Shown here piece after piece: positions 23,220 to 32,926 of a stretch of 64,000 nt of DNA (its first letter is position 1; each line of letters begins with the position of its first letter). This DNA comes from Boesenbergia rotunda (lineage: Eukaryota > Streptophyta > Magnoliopsida > Zingiberales > Zingiberaceae). The stretch is from the NCBI GenBank assembly GCA_024364735.1, contig JAGFNQ010002611.1:239109-303108 (forward strand), given 5' to 3'. A model generated the notes under the pieces. It did not search any database. It was not told where the DNA came from and saw only the letters and a program-made list of their open reading frames with translations. Made by a program: the position numbers and the translations under genes.

Positions 23220-24735
23220 TGTTGGTGCAAAAAGCACCCAAGTCAAACCTGTGTTTTGATAATGGCAATAGGGTTCAAAAGTTAAGTCTTACTTGTTGTC
23301 TAACAAGTTAGTCTAGTGTGCAGGCTAAAAAGTCCTAGCGAAGGACTGCTAGACACTGGCGAAGGAATGCCAGAGCAAAAAGTCCTAGTGAAGGAATACT
23401 AGGCACTGGCGAAGGAATGCCAGGGTAAAAGCCCTAGCGAAGGACTGCTAGGCACTGGCGAAGGAATGTCAGGGACTAAAAAGCCCTAGCGAAGGACTGC
23501 TAGGCAACGGGCGAAGGACAGCTCGGTATCCAAGACCTGGCAAAGGACCGCCAGGCAAAAGTCCAACCAAAGGAGCGGTTGGCATCAGGTATATTCTCCC
23601 GAGAGGAGTAGGTGAGGCCGCGTTCCCCGTCGAGGGAACAGTAGGCGTCGGTTCGACCTAGGGTTCCATTTTGGAGACCGAAAGTCAGAACCAAGACAGC
23701 TAAAGGCTGTATAAAATAAGATAATACTGCTTTTTGGACTAACCCTGGATGCAGGACCGAAGGACTGAGTATCTGCAGCTCAGAGAGCCTCAAAGGAGTG
23801 AGGCAGAAGCTGAGCAGGGCGCCGGGCGCCCCCAAGGTCAACCCAAGTAAGCAGGAGCGAAAACACGCCTCGACAGTTATATGTCGGGGCGCCCCGGATG
23901 CTCCAGGCGCCCCGCCTGTCGCGGGCGCCCCGCCTGTCGCGGGCGCCCCCAGTGCCAGCTGCCGAAGCACACCCTCGCGAAGCCAAAAGGATGAAGGCTT
24001 GACCCGATCAATGCGGGCGCCCCGAGTGCTCCGGGCGCCCCGAGTGCTCCGGGCGCCCCGAGCGCTCCGGGCGCCCCGAGCGCTCCGGGCGCCCCGAGCG
24101 CTCCGGGCGCCCCGAGCGCTCCGGGCGCCCCGAGCGCTCCGGGCGCCCCGAGATCTCCGGGCGCCCCGAGATCTCCGGGCGCCCCGAGCGCTCCGGGCGC
24201 CCCGAGCGCTCCTGATCCCGATTTTGGAGGGATCAGATGTTGACCGCGCTGGAGACGGATCGACCGCCACGTGGGGGGCGCCCCCGACGTCCCGGGCGCC
24301 CCCAGGCCCTATATAAAGGGCCCTCGACCCCAGGCTTCAAGCACCACTTCGAATCAACGCTTCTACGCTCTTTTGCTCTCGCGCCTCGCTCCGCAAACTG
24401 CCCAACTCGAGCCGACGACGTCCCGCTGCTCCGAAAAAAGTCAACCTACAATCGGACGTCGGTAAAAGAAGAGCCTTTTTAATTATTAAAAGTTTACTGT
24501 GCAATATTTGTAAATCAATATTTGTAAACTATTTTTGCGCCTCATATAGAATTGCCCAAAGTAAACGATCAACGATCGTGGGCCTTGGAGTAGGAGTCGA
24601 CCTAGGCTCCGAACCAAGTAAAAAAGTACTGTGTTCACGTATTTGCTTTTATCTTCCGCTGTGCAATTGCTCTTTCCCTAAATCCGAACGATTTCCGATA
24701 TTCACCCCCCCTCTATCGGTTCTCTCGATCCAACA
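23220..24735 (+). repeat. 5' LTR (1516 bp) with 18-bp GGGCGCCC tandem array
   Basis: The upstream part has repeated CCTAGCGAAGGACTGC and CTGGCGAAGGAATGCCAG units (23330-23560). About 11 copies of an 18-bp unit, GGGCGCCCCGAGCGCTCC, lie at 24016-24212. A TATA box TATATAAA is at 24310-24317. The R/U5 region ends in CACCCCCCCTCTATCGG and CGATCCAACA. The inner GGGCGCCC units are palindromic. Confidence 0.93.
24310..24317 (+). promoter_or_regulatory. TATA box of the 5' LTR
   Basis: TATATAAA within CCCTATATAAAGGGCCC, directly after two GGGCGCCCCC palindromes. The same arrangement is at 31284 in the 3' LTR and 32503 in the outer solo LTR. Confidence 0.8.
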
Positions 24736-24737
24736 AG

Positions 24738-24752
24738 TGGTATCAAAGTGGG
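24738..24752 (+). other. Primer-binding site (initiator tRNA-Met)
   Basis: TGGTATCAAAGTGGG begins two bases after the LTR end. It matches the usual plant primer site TGGTATCAGAGC at 10 of 12 positions. Confidence 0.88.
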
Positions 24753-24971
24753 GAAGTTCAAATTTGGTGCAACCACCAGTTTGAAATTTTTTTTCGGATT
24801 TTTTTTCTTTTTCTTTTTCTCGTTCGAAATTCTTCTAAATTTTTCGCTCGAATTTTTTTCCATTAATCGAGGTTGGTGCAACACCCCTCGATATTTTATT
24901 TCCTTATCCCGCACTACTAATCCATGACCAAGTCTTGGGAAATTTTTGTTAGTTATTTTTTTGCAGATTAA

Positions 24972-26627
24972 ATGGCCATGCAAGAAGGATTCAGCACCGC
25001 CAGACCTCCACTTTTCAGTGGAGAAGACTTTTCCTACTGGAAAAGTCGAATGAAGGTCCACCTGAAAACTCAGGTGGACATGTGGATTATCATCCAGTCC
25101 GGACTGGAGATACCCAAAAATGCTGAAGGAATTCCTCAAAGCTACTCAGAATGGGACACCGCTCTGAAGTGCAAAATAGAAGCCGATGCAAAGGCAACAC
25201 AGACCCTACAATGCGGTTTAACAAAAGAGGAGCTGAACCGGGTGGGCCCCTTCAACAATGCTAAGGAGCTGTGGGCAAAATTGATCGAACTACACGAAGG
25301 AACATCAGACACTCGGATTAGTAAAAGAGATCTGCTCCTAAACAAATTGTATACCATCAAGATGGCCGACAACGAAACAGCAGCCCAGCTCCACGCACGA
25401 ATCCAAGAATTGATGAACGGTCTTCACACTATAGGTCACAAAGTCGAAAACCGTGACCTAATAAGGTATGCCTTAAACGCTTTCCCTAGAAACACCTTGT
25501 GAGCATCTATGGTAGATGCATACAAGGTTTCAAGGGATCTTTCAAAAATTAAACTAGATGAATTATTTTCCGAATTAGAACTTCATGAACAGACTAACTG
25601 CAATATGGCCGAGAAAGGTATTGCCTTTGTTGCAGGAAAAGCTGGAAGGACAACAAAGAAAAAGCCACAACCTGAACCCGAGTCTAACTCAGATTCAGAC
25701 TCAGAAGACGAAGAAGGAGATCGACCGAAGCTGGTCCGATTGGCCCGAAGTTACTATAAAGAGTTAAAGAACCAAGCCAACAGAAAAAAGGCCAACCGAA
25801 GAAAGGACGAACCAGCTGAACCCACAAGCGACAAAAACAAGCCCAACGTGACTTGCTACGAGTGCAAGAAGAAGGGTCACTACAAGACGGAGTGTCCAAA
25901 CCTAAAGGAGAACAAAAAGTCAAGAAGAAAGAAAGCACTACAAGCAACCTGGGACGAATCTTCCTCAGAAGAAGAAGAAGAAGAAGCACCCCAGTCCAAC
26001 CTTCTAGCCCTGACCGCCTCAGAAGAAGTTGGAACCGAGTCAGAATCAGAACAGGACGACGGCAGACTAACCTTCTCAGAAGACGGCGAAATCAAGGTAA
26101 GTGGTTTCAATAGAAGTCAATTAAACGAACTTATTTCTTATCTTTCTCGAGATTTGGCGAAAGCCAAACTCCGAGTCGAGTCCCTCCGACAGGAAGTAAA
26201 ACTCCTGAAAGAGGGAGCTGACTCTAAATCCTTAACCAAGAAAGTTCAAGAAGGAACTCCTACTCAAGTTGAAAAACTTGAGAAAGAGAACTCCTCCCTG
26301 AAAACTCAGGTTAAGGATCTTAGAGCTGCCTTAGAACGATTCACTTCTGGTTCCAAGGGTCTTGACATGATTCTTGGAAAACAAAAGTCCGTTCTAAATC
26401 GATCCGGACTTGGCTATAGAACCAAATCCCGACAAAGATCTTACTTTGCTGTACTGAATCAGTCCAGAGGTAAAATTCAGGCATGGGTACCTAAACTGTA
26501 CCTGAACAAACCAACTGGATCAAATCAGTATTGGATCCCCAAGGACAAGATTCACATCTTGCCTAATCATTACCGTGGCTTCAGTCCAGGGGGAGCCAAA
26601 TTAAAAACTATTTTTATTGTTAAATAG
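24972..26627 (+). pseudogene. gag: Copia-like gag polyprotein with one in-frame TGA
   Basis: A single frame of 551 codons broken only by TGA at 25500-25502 (codon 177). The N-terminal part FSGEDFSYWKSRMKVHLKTQ followed by EELNRVGPFNNAKELWAKL and TRISKRDLLLNKLY is the plant Copia gag (DUF4219/UBN2) pattern. A CCHC zinc knuckle CYECKKKGHYKTEC lies at about residues 295-308. Acidic serine/glutamate tracts follow, then a coiled-coil-like region (KAKLRVESLRQEVKLLKEG). The ATG follows the primer site by ~220 bp. No protease or pol follows the stop. It would form capsid-like particles if the TGA were read through or absent in sister copies. Confidence 0.9.
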
Positions 26628-27478
26628 AATTTAATTCTTGCAATTTGCCTGATTGAGTGTTTATTTAATTTCTGCAATTTACCATGCTTAAACTTAGGTT
26701 AGTATAAGGACTAAACAAACTTAACTGAAATTTGAAAACATAGTATTGGGTGGAGGTGAGATGATAGTACGTTAGGGAAACCAATTCTAATAAGATCAAG
26801 TTCACTTGGTCTCTTTAGACTGGTGAAACTAGCCGAAGCTACCGATCCAAAATCCAAACTAGTTAGACCAGAACTTTTTCAAAAATTAATTTTGAAAATG
26901 AAATTTCATTAAACGGCTTTGTCAAGGAAAGGGTTGATGATCCAATAAGGCTACGGCCAAAGAAGGCCTAGTGCCTCGCCAAGACCTGGAAGCCAATTTT
27001 TGAATTTCAAATTCAAATTACTTTTTGTAAAATTCAAATCTAACACAATTTTCAGTTAAGCATAGATTCAAACATCCTTTCAAAATAAACTTAACTGTTT
27101 TCAAAAATTAATTTAATGTTTTCAAAAATTAATTTAATGTTTTCAAAATAAATAATAATTTTTCAAAGTAATTTTATTTATCAAAACCTGCCTCACAAAA
27201 TCTATAAGGCTAACGTGATTGAAAATCCTAGATTGGGTGAGACAGTAAGATTAAGATTCAATTGGAAATACTTTTGCCTATATTATGAGTTAATCCTATA
27301 GTTAAGGTCATGGTCAAACCATGGTCAACACGGTCAAACCATTGTCAAAATAGTCAAACTACAAGTCAAAGCAGTCAAAGCAATTCAAACCTTGGTCAAA
27401 CCATTTAAACCATGATCAAACCGATTAAACTGTGGTCAAACAATGACAAGACATAAAACTTGTCTTTTCCTATAAAGT
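26628..27478 (+). other. Retrotransposon internal spacer, non-coding
   Basis: AT-rich, no long frame. 27310-27440 holds about eight copies of GGTCAAACCAT-like heptamer-to-decamer repeats (TGGTCAAAC). Confidence 0.6.
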
Positions 27479-27748
27479 CTCGGGCGCCCGGAACCACGCG
27501 GGCGCCCCCACCAAACCTTTTCCCTCTCTTGAAGCAACAAAGCTGAATCTGACCTTTGACCAGCGCGCCCGGAACCATGCGGGCGCCCCCATCACACTCA
27601 ATGCAGCAAAAGCTGCAAAAGCAGCCTGACGAGGGCGCCCGGGCCGCTCCGGGCGCCCCCAACCAGTCGCAGTCACTGCCCTTGGCAGTGACCACTGTCC
27701 CGGGCGCCCGGGTGCTCCCGGGCGCCCCCATTAACCTGCCTATAAAAG
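27479..27748 (+). promoter_or_regulatory. Internal promoter: GGGCGCCC cluster plus TATA box
   Basis: Eight or so GGGCGCCC/GCGCCCGG motifs (27481-27730) are followed by TATAAAAG at 27741-27748 and a pyrimidine-rich leader (CTTCCTCCCTTCCTTCC). The ATG of the next unit is 110 bp downstream. Layout and motif are the same as in the LTR promoters of this family, but this copy lies in the middle of the element. Confidence 0.6.
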
Positions 27749-27850
27749 GGGTCCGAATCCCCTTCTCTTCCCACACCAAAAATCAACTTCCTTCCTCCCT
27801 TCCTTCCTTACAAGAAGATCAAGAGACCTTGCAAGCTCTCGTCCTCAACC

Positions 27851-28831
27851 ATGCCTCCCCGAGCTGCCCGGTATAATTTTTATTGCATTTAAATTAATTT
27901 TTAATTTTATTTAATGCAATACTTTCATACTTCCTTTAAAATTCCTTCTCTTAGAAGACGTCGACCAAACCCGGCCAACTCCGGTGCCGAACCAAGTCCC
28001 GACCCTAGGTTCCATACTCTAGAATTATGTAATAAGTTTGCTCAAACCGTTTACAAACCTATTAAGACAAGCTATCTTAATAGACATTTCTTTACTCAAT
28101 CATGCCCCGTAGCCATGAATATTATAAGGGAAGCTAGACTCCCTGCAAATAGATGATTCCAAGCCGTTGACCTTCAGGCACAGGACTATGCCCTGTACAG
28201 AGTCCTGGTCCGCTGTATCTTACCACTCTCCACTAGAGATCTCGGGACCATGCGATCCTTTCATGCCTTTCTTTTATATGCCCTAGTCCATCATCTTGAC
28301 ATTGACATTGGACTACACATGTTTCATACTATTCTGCATGCGTCCAGTGTCACGACCCAGGGACGAGTGCGCACTCCATACTGCCACATCATCACCTCCC
28401 TCCTTCATCATCACGGTCGTGACATTACCGTGGGTGAAATCACCGCTATGACCGACTTTGATGAAATAGGATTTAGGAACTTCTCGTTAGCGGGTCTAGA
28501 GGTATCGGCCACCGGGGTTCTGAGTTGGAGACGACAACAGGTCGGGGCCCCGATCGACTCAGACGAGGAGATTGAGGTCGACATTGGAGACATAGCTGCA
28601 GCAGCCTGAGCACACATAGACCAGCCCGCTCCACCGACACTCTACGAGAGAGTGACACATTTAGAGACACAGGTTCAGAGTCTTCGAGAGGAAGTCGAGG
28701 CCTATCACATCGAGCAGATGGATGCTCGTAGAGCCGATCGAGAAGTGGCTGATGCACGATACATTGAGATGATGGCACGATTCGATTCATGGCAACCTGA
28801 CCCATCTGATCATCCCGGTCCCTCGTCCTAG
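27851..28831 (+). pseudogene. Second gene-like unit: 'plant transposon protein' (Transposase_32-like) domain plus coiled coil
   Basis: Apparent two-exon gene: ATG at 27851 (MPPRAAR), donor GT at 27871, acceptor AG at 27953-27954. Exon 2 (27955-28831) is in phase and gives RRRRPNPANSGAEPSPDPRF. The joined frame has 298 codons, with two TGA interruptions (28154 and 28607). The middle part (RVLVRCILPLSTRDLGTMRS, ALVHHLDIDIGLHMFHTIL, TPYCHIITSLLHHHG) resembles the 'putative plant transposon protein' domain found in many plant retroelement proteins. The tail YERVTHLETQVQSLREEVEA is a coiled coil. Function is unknown; a structural or regulatory role for the element is only a guess. The splice sites are read from sequence alone. 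Confidence 0.65.
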
Positions 28832-30290
28832 ATTTGCTTAGCATTGTATTAGTAACTATTTGACTGCCCCTACTCAGTAGGGTTAACTTATGTTTGACCT
28901 GTGTGACTATTTTGAGTACTTATTCTATATTGACTAGCTTATGAGTACTTGTCTCCTTTTAGCAGTTAGGATTGTGCTCTGTAGAATAGAATAACTCTAC
29001 TTTTGATTTTTTTTGCTTTATTTAATTTAAAAAATCAGTTTCTAAAAGAATTTTGAAAAATTGTTGTTTTTAAAATCAGTTTTAAAAATCTTTTCGGACT
29101 TAGTTTTATCTCAAAACTACCCCCTTTTAAAACTAGGGCTTTTTCGCAAATGGACTTAGCCTAGGCCCTAACCCTAGAACTGCATACACCTATAGATTTA
29201 GAAGCCAGCATCTCACAAGTACCTTAGGATACTTTTGATTGATAACCTAGAAAGGGTTGAGATGCTTAGGTCTTTGCCTTAATTCAAGATGCTTTAAGTC
29301 AGTGCATCTGCAGTAATTGGGGCACTAAATACAACTTACACAGCAATCAAGTTAAGTGTCAAGTTTAGAAAATCTAACTTGAACAGAAACACTTAACTTG
29401 ACTAACCCTAGCAAAAGCTACTGTTTATAACAGTTAGTGAGTAGCTTATTGGGTTGGACAGGTCCCTACAAGAGAAAATCAACTGATTTGGTTCAAGTCT
29501 TATCATGAATTGGTTCAGTACAGCAAAATCAGCAAATATTTTTCTTTATGAAAGTCATTTCCTTTAATTTCTGCTTTATTTATCTGTTTTTTGATATATG
29601 GCAAAGGGGGAGAGATAGGAAAGGAGAGAATTTAAAATCTTCTAGCTCAAAGCTCAAATTTTTTCTATCCTTTATTCAAAAAGTACCTAGTTTCTCAAAG
29701 TACTTAAAGTTTTCAAAAGGTTACTAAAGTACTTAAGTTCTTAAGCTTTCAAAATTTTACTAAGTACTTAAGTTCTCAAATTTTCAAAATTTTACTAAGT
29801 ACTTAAGCTTCTCAAATTTTCAAAAATTTTACTAAGTACATAAGCTTTTTCAAAAATTTTCTAAGTACTTAAGCTTCTCAAAAATTTACTAAGTACTAGA
29901 GCATGTAAAAAATTTAAGTTTTTTTGGTACTTAAGTTAAAACTTCCAAAAACCTTTTGAGTACTTTAAAAAAACTTAAAGACCTCAAAATTTTTTCAAAG
30001 TACTATAAACTCATGCTTTCAAAAACTCTTTTATGTACTTTTAAAACCTTAAGTTGTCAAAAGATTTTCAAGTACCTATACTTAAGTTTTCAAAAGTGCA
30101 AAAATCATCTTTGAAAATACAGAAGCTTTCTGTTAAAAAATTCTAAGTAAAAATTTTCCCTTAAACTTAGAACCCCACGAATATTTGAAAATTTTAGGGG
30201 GAGAATCCTTCAAGGGGGAGGGAACAAAACTTAGTGTTTTTACATGCTTTGATTAAACTTAACTTTTTGAACTATGGTTGCCATAAATTT
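28832..30290 (+). other. Retrotransposon 3' internal region with AAGTACTTAAG repeats
   Basis: No coding frame. From about 29680 to 30080 the motif AGTACTTAAG or a close variant occurs more than ten times, separated by ~30-40 bp of CTCAAATTTTCAAAATTTT-like sequence. AGTACT is palindromic. Confidence 0.65.
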
Positions 30291-30303
30291 AAAAGGGGGA
30301 GAT
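30291..30303 (+). other. Polypurine tract
   Basis: AAAAGGGGGAGAT immediately before the 3' LTR, the expected plus-strand primer for reverse transcription. Confidence 0.88.
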
Positions 30304-31711
30304 TGTTGGTGCAGAAAGCACCCAAGTCAAACCTGTGTTTTGATAATGACAACAGGGTTCAAAAGTTAAGTCTTACTTGTTGTCTAACAAGTTAGTCTAG
30401 TGTGCAGGCTAAAAAGTCCTAGCGAAGGACTGCTAGGCACTGGCGAAGGAATGCCAGAGCAAAAAGCCCTAGTGAAGGAATACTAGGCACTGGCGAAGGA
30501 ATGCCAGAGCAAAAAACCCTAATGAAGGAATATTAGGCACTGGCGAAGGAATGCCAGGGTAAAAGCCCTAGCGAAGGACTGTCAGGCACTGGCGAAGGAA
30601 TGCCAAGGACTAAAAAGCCCTAGCGAAGGACTGCTAGGCAACGGGCGAAGGACAGCTCGGTATCCAAGACCTGGTAAAGGACCGCCAGGCAAAAGTCCAA
30701 CCAAAGGAGCGGTTGGCATCAGGTACATTCTCCCGAGAGGAGTAGGTGAGGACGCGTTCCCCGTCGAGGGAACAGTAGGCGTCGGTTCGACCTAGGGTTC
30801 CATTTTGGAGACCGAAAGTCAGAACCAAGACAGCTAAAGGCTGTATAAAATAAGATAATACTGCTTTTTGGACTAACCCTGGATGCAGGACCGAAGAACT
30901 GAGTATCTGCAGCTCAGAGAGCCTCAAAGGAGTGAGGCAGAAGCTGAGCAGGGCGCCGGGCGCCCCCAAGGTCAACCCAAGTAAGCAGGAGCGAAAACAC
31001 GCCTCGACAGTTATATGTCGGGGCGCCCCGGATGCTCTGGGCGCCACGCCTGTCGCGGGCGCCCCGCCTGTCGCGGGCGCCCCCAGTGCCAGCTGCCGAA
31101 GCACACCCTCGCGAAGCCAAAAGGATGAAGGCTTGACCCGATCAATGCGGGCGCCCCGAGCGCTCCGGGCGCCCCGGTCAAACCTGATCCCGATTTTGAA
31201 GGGATCAGATGTTGACCGCGCTGGAGACGGATCGACCGCCACGTGGGGGGGGCGCCCCCGACGTCCCGGGCGCCCCCAGGCCCTATATAAAGGGCCCTCG
31301 ACCCCAGACTTCAAGCACCACTTCGAATCAACGCTTCTACGCTCTTCTGCTCTTGCGCCTCGCTCCGCAAACTGCCCAACTCGAGCCGACGATGTCCCGC
31401 TGCTCCGAAAAAGTCAACCTACAATCGGACGTCGGTAAAAGAAGAGCCTTTTTAATTATTAGAAGTTTACTATGCAATATTTGTAAATCAATATTTGTAA
31501 ACAGTTTTTGCGCCTCATATAGAATTACCCAAAGTAAACGATCAACGATCGTGGGCCTTGGAGTAGGAGTCGACCTAGGCTCCGAACCAAGTAAAAAAGT
31601 ACTGTGTTCGCGTATTTGCTTTTATCTTCCGCTGTGCAATTGCTCTTTCCCTAAATCCGAACGATTTCCGATATTCACCCCCCCCTCTCTATCGGTTATC
31701 TCGATCCAACA
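30304..31711 (+). repeat. 3' LTR (1408 bp)
   Basis: Near-identical to 23220-24735. Differences are mainly in tandem repeats: only one full 18-bp GGGCGCCC unit plus a partial one (31147-31180) against about 11 in the 5' LTR, and one extra CTGGCGAAGGAATGCCAG unit near 30500. TATATAAA at 31284-31291. Confidence 0.93.
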
Positions 31712-32926
31712 AAGGGCTGCTAGGCACCTGGCGAAGGACTGCCAGGAAACAAAGACCTGGCGAGGGACTGCTAGGCACCTAGCAAAGGACTGCTAGGCAG
31801 CAAAAACCTAAGACCTGGCGAAGGGCTGCTGGGCACCTAGCGAAGGGTTGCTAGGAGTCGAAGACCTGGCGAAGGACTGTTAGGCACCTCGCGAAGGACT
31901 GCTGGGCAAAAGTCCAACCGGAGGAGCCGGTTGGCAACAGGTAAATTCTCCTGAGAGGAGTAGGTGAGGACGCGTTCCCCGTCGAGGGAACAATAGGCGT
32001 TGGTTCGACCTAGGGTTCCATTTTGGAGACCCAAAGTCAGAACCAAGACAGCTACGGCTGTAAAATTCACTAACATACTTGCTTTATCATGTTTGGTACT
32101 AACCCTGGATCTAGGACCGAAGGAACGAGTTTCTACAGCTCAGAATGCCTCAAAGGAGAGGAGCAGCAGCTGGGTTAGGCGCCCGGGAGGTCCCGGGCAC
32201 CCAAGGTCAAAGCCAAACAAGAGTTGAGCAAGAAAACGCTTCGGAAGCTCACTGGGCCAGGCGCCCCCAAGCTCCCGGGCGCCCCTGTGCTCCCGGGCGC
32301 CCTGGGTCCAAGCCAACGAAGCAACAAAAGACTATCCAGCCGAGAAGCCAGTAGATTGGGTCAACCAGGGCGCCCCCTGCTTCCCGGGCGCCCCCGTCAA
32401 ACCTCGAGCCCGATCTTGGAGGGATAAAGGCTGACCGAGAGGTTTACGGATCGAGTGACACGTGGAGGGCGCCCACATCATCCCGGGCGCCCCCAGGTGC
32501 ACTATATAAGGGGCTCGACCCCCAAGGCTTCCATACACATTCTTCCAATGCCAATACGCTCTTCGACTCAAGCGCTCTGCTCTGGAAACCTCCCATCTCG
32601 AGATTCAAGCATCGACGACGACCCTCTGCTCCGAAGTACGATCCACACCGGACGTCGATAACGAAGAGTTTAATTTTTAGTTTACTGTACTACAACTGTA
32701 ATATTTTTCTGTAAACATTTGCGCACATATAGAATTGTCCGCAGTAAACGGTCAACGACCGTGGGCCTTGGAGTAGGAGCCGACCGCGACTCCGAACTAA
32801 GTAAAATCGCTTGAGTTCTTGTGTTGTGTTTTCAATTCCGCTGCGTATTCTCTTAATCTCGAATTCGAAAACGGTTTTACGATATTCACCCCCCCCTCTA
32901 TCGTATTCTATCGATCCAACACTTGT

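Larger units (their letters stand above)
23220..31711 (+). mobile_element. Complete non-autonomous LTR retrotransposon (8.5 kb), gag plus extra ORF, no pol
   Basis: Paired LTRs (23220-24735 and 30304-31711) share TGTTGG...CCAACA ends and a perfect target duplication AAGGG (23215-23219 and 31712-31716). The primer-binding site follows the 5' LTR and the polypurine tract precedes the 3' LTR. The internal 5.6 kb contains a Copia-like gag frame (24972-26627) and a second gene-like unit (27741-28831). I found no protease, integrase, reverse transcriptase or RNase H motif, so mobilisation would need enzymes supplied in trans. The two LTRs look nearly identical apart from tandem-array length, which indicates a recent insertion. 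It sits inside an older solo LTR of a related family. Copia affiliation is inferred from the gag type and primer site. Confidence 0.93.
22444..32921 (+). mobile_element. Solo LTR split by two nested insertions, target duplication CTTGT
   Basis: Starts TGTTGGTGCAGGAAGCACC and ends ATCGATCCAACA. CTTGT lies directly on both sides (22439-22443 and 32922-32926). After removal of the MITE at 22670-23167 and the retrotransposon at 23220-31711, the remaining pieces join into one LTR of about 1.5 kb, related to the LTRs of the inner element. It has the same CCTGGCGAAGGACTGC repeats, GGGCGCCC motifs, TATATAAG at 32503 and tail CACCCCCCCCTCTATCG. No internal region or second LTR remains, so it is a solo LTR formed by recombination. 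Confidence 0.9.

Noticed and set aside
23500..24316. Frames of up to 256 aa on both strands over the 5' LTR (and 30634-31438 over the 3' LTR)
   Set aside because: They are produced by the 18-bp GGGCGCCC array and LTR sequence; both strands are open because the unit length is a multiple of three.
28250..28609. Separate 119-aa gene
   Set aside because: It is in the same frame as the sequence before and after two TGA codons; better read as part of one interrupted second gene of the retrotransposon.
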